From: Massospora cicadina | Lineage: Eukaryota > Entomophthoromycota > Entomophthoromycetes > Entomophthorales > Entomophthoraceae | Reading direction: 5' to 3' | DNA: 64,000 nucleotides | Assembly: GCA_022478985.1 (NCBI GenBank) | Contig: JAKSZP010000121.1 | Location: 124,001-188,000, forward strand | Shown: in pieces, positions 53,991 through 64,000 of the stretch | Layout: every line of letters begins with the position of its first letter | Position numbering within the stretch: the stretch's first letter is position 1 | Program-made: the position numbers and the translations under genes | Notes under the pieces: generated by a model | What the model was told of the DNA's origin: nothing | The model's input: only the letters and a program-made list of their open reading frames with translations | Database searches by the model: none

Positions 53991-56900
53991 GGGGGAAACC
54001 TTCACTCTAGGGATGTTGAATATTGCCGGACTCAAGGCCTCCCCATCCTAGGCTAGGAAACTGAGTTTTTTACAAAATAATTTACCCGTGGATAACCTGG
54101 CCATCCAGGAGTCCCAATGTCCACGAGGTTCCGAGGAAGCTTGGAAAACAATGCTCCTCCCATCCCTATCCTTTTGGTTGAAGCACTGTGGGGTGCTAAT
54201 TTGGAAAAATAATTTTAAAAATTCACATCCTCAGAAACATTCCTAAATGGCCGAGTGCTCATCATAACCTTCTTGTGGGCTGACATTGCACACGCAATCA
54301 TCAACATCTATGCCCCAAATGGTGCACATGAGCGTCATGAATTTTTCATGTTGGTCAAATCCCTCCCACTACCCCCTGATTCTTTCCTAGTTGGTGACAA
54401 GAACTGTTGACTAACCTCGCCAACAGACCGGTGGCCTCCCTCACCCCATGCCCCACAGGGTCACGTATAACTACGCGTTCTAAAAGCCACCCTTGAGTTA
54501 ATGGATGTGCTCCCATGACATGCCCCACTGCTCAAAAACATGATGCGTCCCCACGTCTACAATGGCCAATTAAGGTCCATGACCCACATCGACCTTATTC
54601 TAACGCCGGCGAAATTCCAACCCCACATCTCCCACTTCAAAACAATGAAAATGGAATTCTCTGACCACCAACTGGTCTCGATAACCTACCACTTACCTGT
54701 CACAGTTGCATAGGCCCCACATTGGTGCAAAATCTGCCCCCTGAGCTCGCGTCGCCAGGATTTTCCATGTGAGTGGAAGAGGCAACTTTGGCAAAATCAT
54801 TTGTTGCACCGTTTTGCGCGGACCCCATTTCCACATGGGCAACTTTCAAAGAGGACACCATCTGCCACTATCACCATCTCTCCTCCATATGCTCACGAGC
54901 CACATCAGCGGTTATCTCGCGCGCTCTGGCAGAATTAGCTCACTTGGAGTCCAACATCCCAGCCACAGGATACAGCCCTGCATGGGGCTGGAAGTGGGCA
55001 GAGGCAGCCACCCACCTCAACGCACTTGAAAGGCAACATAAACATCGGGTTTATGTCCAATACAGGGCCACACGCATCACTAAAGATGACAAGTGCACCG
55101 CATACTTCTTTAAAAAAATTTTCGCACCATGCCAAAGCATGGCCTGCACACAGGTGCGAAGATTGGATAATTCCATTGTGGACACACTGGCTGAAGCGGC
55201 AATCAAAATGCAAAAATATTACTCTGAGTTATACTGAGCTGAACCAATTCAGCCAGCTGAAATGGTGGAATTTCCCGACCAAGCTCATATCTGCACCATT
55301 TTCCAATACCCAGAAATAATGAATTTAATTACTCCAAACGAATTATGGACAGCCATTCACAGTGCGCCTAACTGAAAATGCCCAGGCCCAGATGGCATTC
55401 CATATGAGTTCTACAAAAAATATTTCAAATATATATCCCCATTGCTGCTAGCCTCACTTAGCCAAAGCCTGTTGGAAACGCGCCTTCTACCAGGAGGACA
55501 TGAGGCCTTTACAGTCACACTCTTCAAGAAAGGGGATAAGCTTGACTTAGCCAACTGGCGCCCCATTTCTCTAACAAACACAGACACCAAAAATTTAACA
55601 AAAATAATTGCTAACCGTTTAGGGACTGTAGCATCTGCTACCATCTCCCCAGAACAATTTGGTTTCATCCCCAGAAGGTCGATTTGGGATAACGTGCACT
55701 CTGTGGCTAATGCATGTCAATCCACAGCCTCTGGGGCACTGGTATTTTTGGACCAATAAAAGGCCTATTATAGAGTAAACTGAGAATACCTAAGGACATG
55801 CCTCCATCAATTCCGCTTACCCCCGCTTCATCAACTGGGTGATGCTGCTCACGGAATCTGCAACAATGGCAGTGCGCGGCCCAGGCTTCCTAATGGAAGT
55901 AGTCCGCCCTCAAATGGGCTTGCGACAAGGGGACCCCTCAGCCACTCTTATACAACTTCAGCCTTGACCCACTACTGCGAAATGTGAATGCTAACCTCAC
56001 TGGGGTCCATGTGCCAGGCCAAACCCCAGTCAAAATGATGGCATTTGCAGATGACTGCGTGGTGGGGGTGTCTAATAACAAAGATGCACGCGCGCTTGAA
56101 TCCCTCATCCAGAAATATTCCCGGGTAAGCAACGCGGCACTGAACACCTCCAAAACCGAAATCATCCTCCTTGGTCAGTTTCAGAACTGCTAGCCCCAGC
56201 AATTAGTTCCCAACCTGGCCCATCTGCTCGCCCACGTCCACGCCTTACTAACTCAACACACACCGCTCCACTGGTGCTCCACTTCGTGCCACGTCCTACC
56301 ATAGGACCGGTGCGCCATCTGGGCGTGTGGATGGAGGCAGGCAGATAAGCGTCAGCAGTAATGGAGTGCCATATACTGAACAACACGACGAAGCGAATCG
56401 CCTCTCTCAGAGCCCACCCTACTTCCCTTACAGGCAGGGACGTTTTGCCAACTCTATGCTCCTATCCAAAGTCTGGTTTGGAGCCCACGCCATCCCCTTC
56501 TCCCCAAGCTTCTTCAAATCCCTGTATGCTTTGCTGCAAGGATGGCTTTGGTCAGGCCGCCCTCCACCAGTACGGCTAGAGGCCATGTTTGGCCCTCATC
56601 ATCAAGGTGGCATGAGCCTGCTGGACTTTAAAGCCCATGCTGCCAAGATCCTGGGCACCTGGATCGCGGCCGTCACCGCTCCTACACTCCCATCCCAACA
56701 CTGGTCCCGCGCAGCCTGCTTCAACTTCTCCCAAGCCTTGGGCCTCAACAATCCATCGAACCCCCACTCCATGATGAAATACCTCGCATCACACACATCG
56801 GCCACAGGTCCTCACGGGACCAAAACCCACTACAAACGAATCCTACTCTCCATGCGGAGCGCAGAGTGGAGAATTCGTATTAGCGGACATACAACCCAAA

Positions 56901-57610
56901 GAGGCCGCCCCTCTCCTCATTTCACACAAGAGGTACAGGGGCTACCCATCCATGATGGCGTGATCCCCATTCGACCCCATGTCCTATCCAGGGTGGACTA
57001 CCTGGACATGATGGACATCCCTTATTCCACTGAGACTTAAAAGACTAACTGGAAATACGCACACTATCCTCTGTTGCAGCCTCAAGTCCGCTCCCATGTG
57101 TGGCGCTGCCTGAGGTGGGTGTATCGTACAGCTGAGCGCTCTAATGCTTTACACTCATCCTGTGTCGTGTGTGGCCAGTATGGAACTCTGTTCCACCGCC
57201 TGGAGAAGTGCCCCACCTCTAAAGTGATATGGCGCGAAGTCCAACGTCTGCTAGCCCAGGATCAAACACATCCCTTCAGTTTGTCAAGAGATATGTTTGC
57301 TTCATCAATGGCCTCCCCCCTTCCACCCTCCCTCCGTGCTCTGGTGGTCGCAATCGCCATGTGGACTATCCACATGATTGTTTTGGATGCCATCGCTGGC
57401 TCCATCCCCACCCTCCCAGAAGCTGTCCATAGATTCTGGTCTCATTTGGTGGACCACTTTCAAGTGTGGATGTTTGGATACCTCCCACCGCGTCACCGAC
57501 AGCTGGTCTCCTCCTGGTTCCCAGTCTGGTTCATCAAATCAGACCCCTTCCTCCACACGTGCTCAATAGTGGCTACGGCACCTTCACACGTTCCCTCCCC
57601 CTCCCCATAA
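53991..57610 (+). pseudogene. L-C ORF2: endonuclease, reverse transcriptase, zinc finger
   Basis: Endonuclease pieces: MLNIAGLKASP (54013), NLAIQESQCP-like (54098), LVGDKNC (54387; Asp-Phe-Asn changed), TPVRSDHQLV region near 54658. RT: KCPGPDGIPYEFYKKYFKY (55377), KGDKLDLANWRPISLTNTDT (55528), QFGFIPRRSIWDN (55656), FADDCVVG (56044; intact). Zinc region CVVCGQYGTLFHRLEKC (57163-57213; one His replaced by Arg). Frame breaks near 54200, 54720, 55240, 55760, 55940, 56190 and 57040. Confidence 0.87.
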
Positions 57611-57760
57611 GTGGCGTTCCTGCTGGTAACAAGAGTCAGCATCGCTTCTCTGGGGTGCCTCCTGGTACTAAGTTTGTCTTTCCTGAGTCATATTCGGAAG
57701 TGTCCGTCCCATGGTCAGCCTTCCCTACAATAAATTTAAATTTTAATATTAAAAAGAGAA

Positions 57761-58338
57761 GTTATTTAAAACTTATTTTACTTTTTAAGCTTTGGGTTGT
57801 GAATTGCAAGCTCTTCTTTGACGCCTCTGGGGGAGGAAGGTTGAATGATGATGTTGTGAAAGAGGTCACTGAAGTTTATCTGAGATCAATAATTGCAAGG
57901 GAAAGAGCAAGCTAAAACCAAGTTCTTTGAACTCAAGGTGGATTCTGCGAATATGCAACAATGGGAAGAGTAATGGGGATGTCTAGTTCAGCAAAAGGGA
58001 AACCCCAGATTGGGGAGCTGAATCCAAAAATGCCTTAAATGAGCTCAGTGACAAGAGAATGAGGGATGAAAGAATGGGAATTTAATAAAGAAACAGCCAA
58101 CCCTGTCCCCTCTTTAGAAATTGGCACTGTTGCAGGAAGAGTTGAAGAAGGGATTGCCAAATCCAGTTGACTCAGGGGCTGAATCTAGCTGGACTGGAAA
58201 GGATACCTCTTCGAGCAGTTTGTGATATCGCTCAAAAATGGAAGGCGTCCACTTCATTCAGACTAGATAAGATTCATTCATAGAAGGAAGTATTTTGAAG
58301 ACATTTTTTAGCTGATAATCTGGTCAAGCGGGGGGATG
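57761..58338 (+). other. D sequence between L-C and the 3' LTR
   Basis: Spacer ending in the polypurine tract GCGGGGGGATG (58328-58338). An open piece at about 57780-57915 (LWVVNCKLFFDASGGG...ERAS) is in frame by chance with the end of L-C. No known domain and no antisense frame like that of A/B. Confidence 0.5.
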
Positions 58339-59184
58339 TGTCAGAATTTATATGACCACATTATCCAGCTTGTGAATTATTTAATCTTTAATTAATTTAA
58401 GATAATTGGTTCATTTATTAGATTTAGATTATTGATTAAGCTCTGAGACGTTGATTGATTATTTTGTCTCATCAGCAATAATCACTGACTAAATGGTTAA
58501 TTGTAATTCTCATAGGATCCTATCCGATGATAATTATGGTTACAATTTTGTTGGGGATTGTTACCAACAATTTGAAGATGAGTACATTGACACAAAATGG
58601 GTAATTACTCATGGAAAATTGTCAGGTTTGGTAACTGACATGTGGGCTGATATGAATACCAATTTAATTACGCTATTCCTTGTGAATATCAGCTGGAATA
58701 TTTCTCAAAATTGAACCAATATCCCTTTTCTGTTGGCTAGGCATGCCAAGATCTTTGTAGATATCCCATTTTCATCGGCTAGGCGTGCTGAACCTCATGG
58801 ATATCCATTTTCATCAGTTAGGCATGCAGAGAATCTCAGGGTTACCACGAGTAACCCTAACACATGTCCTTCATCATTTTACCCTATAAATATTCCCTCA
58901 CTTTTATAATAAAACACTTTAGTACTGTAAATACTATTTTTTCTTTCTATTATTGACTGTCTACTTCAGAGTGAAGTTGTGAAAAGTCTTCCTGTCTAAG
59001 TGTCAACACCAGAGTGAGGCTTAAGTCACTCAAACCTTTATATTGCCAGAGTAGGGCCAAAGCTACCCAATTATCTGAACTTGACTAGGCTAATTGTTTT
59101 CATACAATTAGTAAATTTGTGTTTATTCCCAGAAGTCAGTAGTTAAGCAAACCTGTGCATCAGTAGAAACTCCGCAGTTTTACA
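58339..59184 (+). repeat. 3' LTR of D
   Basis: 846 bp, TGTCAGAATTTATATGACC to GTTTTACA. It matches the 5' LTR along its length, with a local three-fold repeat of a GGCTAGGCATGC-type segment near 58735-58825 (fewer copies in the 5' LTR). Confidence 0.93.
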
Positions 59185-60291
59185 TGGTTACAGTGTCATC
59201 ATGGTGGTGGTGGACCATTTTACAAAGTTCGCCCGCTTGATTCCTTGCAGAACTACAATAACCGCGGATGAGATGGCCAGGCTTTTCATCAAGCATGTGT
59301 TTGCGCTCCATGGAGTTCCCCAAGAGGTTATCAGTTACTGGGACCCCAATTCACCTCCATCTTTTGGGAAGAGTTGTGTAAAACTCTTCAGATTTGCCCT
59401 TGCCATTTTTCTGCCTATCACCCTTAATCAGATGGGCAGACTGAACGAGTGAACCAGTTCTTGGAGCAGTTCCTGAGGTGTTACACCGCCGCAGATCATT
59501 CAGATTGGGCTTCTCACCTAACTATGGTATAATTTAGTTACAACAACTTATTGCATTCATCAATTGGAAGTTCTCCTTTTTCGCCAGCCATGGCTTTAAC
59601 CCTGCCTTTAACATGGAGCCCAGCTGTGGGTCTAAGGTTAAAGCGGTGGTGGACTTTGCCAAGACAATCAAGAAGGTCCATCAGGGGGTTACCACAAGCT
59701 TGTAGGCGGCAATGCAAGTGTATAAGGAGAATGCAGATGGGAAGTGCCAAGTGAGTCCTGCATACATGGAAGGGGATCTTGTGATGCTTGATTCTCATAA
59801 CATCCCTATCAAGCAGCCATGCAAGAAGCTGGGGCCAAAGAGGATTGGCCCCTACCGCGTTGTTAAAAGGTGGGCCATGCCTCATACCAGCTAGTTCTTC
59901 CCCCTTCATTTTGGATTTTCTCTATGTTTCATGAGAGCAAACTGACGTTGTTTGAGAGCCCCCCACCAGAGTAACCTGAGGCCTTTCTAATGGATGGTGC
60001 ACCAGAGTGGGAGGTGGAAGCAATAGTTGCCTCCCGCCACATTAAAAGAAGACTGAAGTACCTGGTATCATGGAAGAACTTTGATGCTGCAGAGAACAGT
60101 TGGGTTCCAGCGCACAACTGAGTGCATACCCAGGATCTGATTGAAGCCTTCCACAAGCGTTTCCCCCAGGCTGCTGGATCTCAATCCAAACTGACCGTTG
60201 CCACCATGAAGTTGGCCCCTGCCTACAAGAACTTTTCCCTTGCGCAAGCCCCTAGAGGGGGGGTTGATCCCCGTGAGGGAGGAGAGAGTAA
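59185..60291 (+). pseudogene. F integrase core and chromodomain
   Basis: Resumes with YSVIMVVVDHFTKFARLIPC (first catalytic Asp), then FIKHVFALHGVPQEVISYWDP (SDRG changed to SYWDP, second Asp lost) and a QMGRLNE/QSDGQTERVNQF region near 59425-59460 in two frames. C-terminal KLGPKRIGPYRVVK near 59830. Chromodomain at about 60010-60120: EVEAIVASRHIKRRLKYLVS then WKNFDAAENSWVPAHN, a stop, and VHTQDLIEAFHKRFPQAAG. The aromatic cage positions are kept in part. A purine tract GAGGGAGGAGAGAGTAA leads into the 3' LTR. Confidence 0.88.
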
Positions 60292-61139
60292 TGTCATGGG
60301 TAGATGACATCATAGTGGGACCAACCCCAAGGATAAGTCTGGGCGCCAGGAGGCCCAAAATTGTGAAGCTTCAGGCCCTCCATGACCTCAGGCATACACT
60401 GGACCACGCTGGGTATAAGCTAAATATGCCAAGTTGATACTATTAACGTGCCAAACGCCCAGCCTCTTACATTGGCTCAGGCGTTAAAATGAATGGTTTT
60501 CATAATAAATGCAGATGGTTCAGTTTGGTTAGTCAAGGAACGGGGTTATGAAACTCATTCCATTTACAAAATCACATGTTCAGGTTGAATCCAACAACGA
60601 CTAATTACACAAGTGAAGTCAGTTTTGGCTTATTCTACCAATCTGGATGGTAGTGTATGCCTATTGGTGGGTCAGTGCTTGGGCCCGCTCCAGCAAACCC
60701 GTATTTCCCTGGTACAGTTTAATTTTGTTTCCCATGACCAACACTCCTTGTTGGTTGACTTACCAATAATATTTTTCCCATTTTAAGTTTTATTTATGAT
60801 ATTTCAAATGATCATGTGCATAAACCTCTTTGAGGAGGTCTTACACTTCATTAACTTTGCCATTTTCAATATTATCAAGCTATCCCCTAGTGCACTGTTG
60901 GTTCGCCCATGCTCTCTTAAACCTGGGTCGCTTAGCCACTTCCTCATTGTGCACTGTGTCACTTTTTGTGAGTTTTGTTTATATTAATCATCACACTTTT
61001 CTGCCTAAGTTGTTATTGCTCCAGCACCCTCTGCTGGTCTCTAATAATTTTTGTACCAATGGCTAGTTTCCTGGCGTTGGCCTTGTCTACTGAACAATAA
61101 CACGCTGGGAACAAATGAGTTATAGACACTCTCCTCACA
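60292..61139 (+). repeat. 3' LTR of F
   Basis: 848 bp, TGTCATGGG to CTCCTCACA, followed by GAGGG (61140-61144), the second target copy. Confidence 0.94.
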
Positions 61140-61516
61140 GAGGGTAACAGTGAATATTGTTAATCCAAGTGGTTCAATTATAGCGCTGGCACAGCCTTTA
61201 GGCTGTCAGTGCAAGTTCATAAACATGAGCAACGAAATGTAACTCTGCTAGTAAAATATAATCTATAAATAACCTAGCCCTAACTTTAACTATATATACT
61301 TATATAAAAGATATATACATATTTTTTCTAATAATAATTTTTATGAATTATGCACCAAGAAACCTAGGACAATGCTATATATTTATTTTATATAAAAGAA
61401 TTATAATATGTCTAATTTTATAATAATACCATCACCCTATCCCTAGCTATATATACTTATATATTAATGATATAATTATTTTTTCCTAATACTATATTTA
61501 TAATATATGCATCAAA
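61140..61516. repeat. AT-rich repeat layer right of F
   Basis: Contains two more units of the tandem repeat first met at 12036: CCAAGAAACCTAGGACAATGC near 61348, and the start of another unit (TATAATATATGCATCAAA) near 61499, which is split by L-E. No genes seen. Confidence 0.6.
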
Positions 61517-61528
61517 AAGTCACTTTCG

Positions 61529-61541
61529 GTCTAGTACTAAA
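61529..61541. mobile_element. LINE tail micro-insertion at the L-E 5' edge
   Basis: GTCTAGTACTAAA lies between AAAAAGTCACTTTCG (61514-61528) and a second copy of it (61542-61556). The insert equals the 3' tail of L-A (CTAGTACTAAAA), as at 18576. Confidence 0.75.
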
Positions 61542-61607
61542 AAAAAGTCACTTTCGAGCGATTTTATTAGAAAAAAACAGAAAATTAAGTAAACAAATAG
61601 CGATTGA

Positions 61608-63290
61608 ATGCCAACTGTGGCCATTCAATCCCCAATGACATTGGATTTGCCACCAGCTGCTCCAGTGTGGGGCAAATGCAAAACCCCACCTAGCATTTTC
61701 CATCCAGTGGGAAAATGCACTCAGTCTGGATCATCCTGTTCAAATAAGTCCTTGGGCCAGTTTAGTCCGCCCAAGGATCTCGATATTCACCTGGCATGAA
61801 CCCAGGTGGTGCCTCGCAGCCTACTCATTCTCCCTCACTCCCATCTCCATTTTGGCCTTTGGGTTGAGTACAGTAGATTGTTCCCATATGAGGAACATGC
61901 TTTTATAAACCTGGCCCAGTTTGTGATGCAGCCAGTTAGCTTCATTGACTTCTGCCCCTTTAAGGGGTATTTTGACCTCAGCTTCACCTGTGAAGCCAAC
62001 GCCACCACTGCAGCTACTGTGTCCCTGGTTTCCAAGGGCACACCTATTTTAACCACATGCACCCAGCTCCCCATCGACACACAATGGTAGTCCAATTCAA
62101 GGGGTTGCCCACTCACCTCCCCCCGCAGTACTCCATTGGGAGTTAATGGATGGATTAGCTGCATATGGCTCCAACCCCATCCTTCAATTCATGATTCTTA
62201 ATGGGGCCACTCACCTAGCTGGTTCTTGGGCATTTGCCACAATCAGCCCCATAAATTTTAAAATTGCTTTGTTGATTCCACCCCAAGCCATCATACCCTC
62301 TGCCCCCAACCACCCATTCTGGGCCCAAGTAGAGGGCGGAAGAACAATACGTCCTTTCTGCTTTGAGTTTGATAACTCAAATCACAAATGCTCCTCCCTT
62401 GTGACTTCCTCAGACCCAGCGCGGTCATCACAAGGCCCCCAATTTTCCTCACCCCCACTACTTTTCTGACATGGGGTACAATTCTACCCCCTCCCCCAAA
62501 GCCTGCTGCCACCTAGGTACCTGCTGCAGCCAATCAGCCCCTCCCTCAGGCCAGTGCCACATGCGCCTCATCCAATCAGGGATGGGCTTGGACTAGTTTG
62601 GGTTCCCACATTATTCTGCAATTGCCAGCCACACCACTTCAATTTGCTGACCCAAATTTTGAGTTTGATTTAAACCCATGGTCCTCATTGGCTGAAACTG
62701 ATGAGATGGGTAATTTTATAGAGGCCTCACAACCCACATATTACAAATTTTAAAAAGAGTTGGACTCCTAAACTGGTCGCTCAAAGATATTATGCCCCCA
62801 ACTGGACACCGTGGAGTTCCGCTCAGACTATCAGCTTGCTGTCACAGCAGCCACCCACCCTGAGGTAACCACTATCCGTGAAATAGCAGAGTCATCAGTA
62901 TCAGTGCTAGCCATAGAAATCCCTCCCCCCATCCTTGGGACATCCACACCCATAAACTATAAAATGGCCATTGAAGATGCCCACAGGCGCACTAAGGAAG
63001 CCATCCAGAAAGTGGTTTCCGCCTCGCAGGCCAACTCTCAAGTTACCTGAGCCTCCATGGATTCACTATCCCAGCTTCCTGCCCTCCGCATTAAGGCGGA
63101 GGCCACCTTTGCAAATACATCAGTGACTTACTGTTGTACAATCAATTCCTTAAGAAGCTGTTTGTTACCAACCTCGCTCCCCAAGCTGCTGATCACCCAA
63201 CCCTTTTGCTCTCCTCCTTGGCTTATGCTCTCACTGAAGAGGCAAATGAGACTGAGAATGAGCCCCCCAATCCCCCTCCCCTTCCGCTAA
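61608..63290 (+). pseudogene. ORF1-like protein of L-E
   Basis: Open pieces at 61608-61799, 61806-62090, 62146-62469 and 62811-63050, with further Pro-rich sequence to about 63290. Around 62310-62395 HPFWAQVEGG then FCFEFDNSNHKC corresponds to HPFWVTVDS...CTHCDAFSHKAH of L-B, i.e. a zinc-knuckle region with one Cys lost. The preceding 130 residues sit where the RRM-like part of L-B lies. A likely nucleic-acid-binding LINE ORF1, now broken. Confidence 0.6.
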
Positions 63291-63506
63291 GGTAGGATGA
63301 GCGCCTCAGTGTGGTCCCACCTGTTAGGTTGGTATCTCAATTGTTATGTTTTGCTGTTTTTTGAATGGTCATTTTATTTCAGTCTGAGAATTTAGTTAGT
63401 TCAGTTTTTTGTTTTATTTGTCACTTTCTGCGCTTCAGTAATGTCCATCCCCTGGTTGGCATGCCTCATAAAAAATATATTCATCAAACTAACCTGATAC
63501 AATGCT

Positions 63507-64000
63507 GACTTTTCTTTCTCGTTGCAAACACTTTTGCAACCCATTCAATTAAAGACTAAATCTAGTTTGATAATCTCATAGAGGGGATTAGTCTGCGCCC
63601 ATGTCTGGGAGCAGTTGGGCAAGCAAGGCAAGAGGAGCAGGCGGAAGGCCCGCGGCCTCTAACATTCAAAACGCCCTGGAGAATCCGGCGGAATAGAAAA
63701 AAAATCTAAAAAAACTGGCGGTCACAATTTCCCCGGAGATACTTGTGTGGCAAGCACGATGCAAACAGTACATCAACACGCCACATTCCCAGCCACTTTC
63801 GTCGGTGGAATTCGGAGTCCATGTGTATCTGGACATCCAAAAAACGGCCCTATGAGAAAAATTTTGTGAAGATGTACACAAAATTTTCCTGACCGCGGTG
63901 TACGTTGCACCTCACTCCATATCGCGCGGTTGGCTGGACCTAGGTTTTGAAAGCAAAATAGCAGCAGATGAGGCTGCAGCGGTGCGCATAGTGGTCGACC
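63507..64000 (+). mobile_element. LINE L-D, 5' end (runs off the window)
   Basis: Begins ACTTTTCTTTCTCGTTGC after a tandem-repeat fragment and matches L-B and L-C. It continues past the right edge, so TSD and ORF2 are not visible. The first 490 bp are among the better preserved in the family. Confidence 0.9.
63601..64000 (+). pseudogene. L-D ORF1, N-terminal part
   Basis: ATG at 63601: MSGSSWASKARGAGG. Unlike L-B and L-C it reads NIQNALENPAE through the point where they have TGA, then a TAG, and then LAVTISPEILVWQARCKQYIN, VEFGVHVYLDIQKTAL, a TGA, EKFCEDVHKIFLTAVYVAPHS and SRGWLDLGFESKIAADEAAA. It shows best what the family ORF1 N-terminus looked like. Confidence 0.82.

Larger units (their letters stand above)
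52478..57744 (+). mobile_element. LINE L-C inserted in D
   Basis: 5267 bp from CTTTTCTTTCTCGTTGC to ACAATAAATTTAAATTTT, flanked by AATATTAAAAAGAGAA at 52462-52477 and 57745-57760. Same family as L-B and L-D, full length and without a nested element. Stops and indels in both ORFs. Confidence 0.95.
45433..59184 (+). mobile_element. Gypsy element D inserted in the F integrase
   Basis: LTRs 45433-46272 and 58339-59184, flanked by TGGTT on both sides (45428-45432 and 59185-59189). Internal order: primer-binding site, Gag with coiled-coil, knuckle remnant, protease, RT, RNase H, integrase, AT-rich spacer with LINE L-C, polypurine tract GCGGGGGGATG. Without L-C it is about 8.5 kb. Its pol is related to A/B and the primer-binding site is identical, but its LTR is a different sequence and it lacks the antisense-ORF spacer. 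Confidence 0.94.
25189..61139 (+). mobile_element. Chromovirus F, one Gypsy element split by three insertions
   Basis: LTRs at 25189-26035 and 60292-61139 share start (TGTCATGGG), end (ACACTCTC...ACA) and orientation, and both are flanked by GAGGG (25184-25188 and 61140-61144). Between them F sequence survives at 26036-26281, about 35241-35980, 43307-45432 and 59185-60291, in the order leader, Gag/protease, RT/RNase H/integrase zinc finger, integrase core/chromodomain. The gaps are filled by B, E and D. At the E gap VPYH joins HFGVEWW, and at the D gap SGG joins YSVIMVVVDHFTK, in frame. Without insertions F would be about 5.9 kb. All frames carry stops. Confidence 0.92.
61517..63473 (+). mobile_element. 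L-E: ORF1-only LINE derivative
   Basis: 1957 bp flanked by AATATATGCATCAAA (61502-61516) and AATATATTCATCAAA (63474-63488), a 15-bp duplication with one mismatch. It ends GCCTCATAAAA. Inside is a decayed ORF1 but no trace of endonuclease or RT. The tandem-repeat core it interrupts resumes at once (CTAACCTGATACAATGC, 63489), which confirms the limits. Confidence 0.8.

Overview
This 64-kb window carries no recognisable host gene. Nearly all of it is layered transposable-element sequence: at least four Gypsy-type LTR retrotransposon families (two with a chromodomain, i.e. chromoviruses), five non-LTR (LINE) copies with an APE-type endonuclease, an RT and a C-terminal zinc finger, two LTR-only copies, and an AT-rich repeat that forms the oldest layer. 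The make-up is eukaryotic and fits a large, repeat-rich fungal genome (chromodomain Gypsy elements, two-ORF LINEs with CCHC knuckles). The species cannot be named from the sequence, and fungus rather than another eukaryote is an inference.

Layout, left to right. 1-5495: the 3' part of Gypsy copy A (+): broken RT, RNase H and integrase, then a 2-kb spacer with an antisense reading frame, then its 3' LTR (4325-5495). 5496-10106: an older minus-strand chromovirus-like element, C, with a Gag that starts with membrane segments and a protease cut off by A. C is itself interrupted by a perfect solo LTR of the A/B family (7030-8171, TSD CCCTG) and adjoined by an F-type LTR (9218-10106). 10140-12319: AT-rich inverted and tandem repeats. 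12320-24117: LINE L-B (+, 14-bp TSD), with LINE L-A (-, 12477-18986) inserted in the first codons of its ORF1. 24118-25188: the AT-rich layer continues.

25189-61139 is one chromovirus, F (+), whose two LTRs (847 and 848 bp) are flanked by the same 5-bp TSD (GAGGG) 36 kb apart. F is split by three insertions. The first is Gypsy copy B (26282 to about 35240, +). The second is E (35981-43306, -), a permuted 1.24-unit head-to-tail array of a second chromovirus. The third is Gypsy D (45433-59184, +, TSD TGGTT), which itself holds LINE L-C (52478-57744, TSD of 16 bp). Taking out E and D restores the F reading frame at both junctions. After F comes more AT-rich repeat, then an ORF1-only LINE derivative L-E (61517-63473), and the start of another LINE, L-D (about 63507 to the window end).

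Relative ages follow from the nesting: AT-rich layer first; then F, L-B and L-E; then B, E, D and A; L-C inside D; L-A, the least damaged copy, inside L-B. Nothing here looks able to move now, except that L-A is broken mainly by single-base homopolymer differences. The observations most worth a second look are: (1) an antisense ORF between pol and the 3' LTR in A and B whose start region is far better preserved than the rest of either copy; (2) Gag proteins that begin with several predicted membrane spans in C and E; (3) insertions consisting of only the last ~13-28 bases of a LINE, with their own target duplications; (4) the permuted array E.
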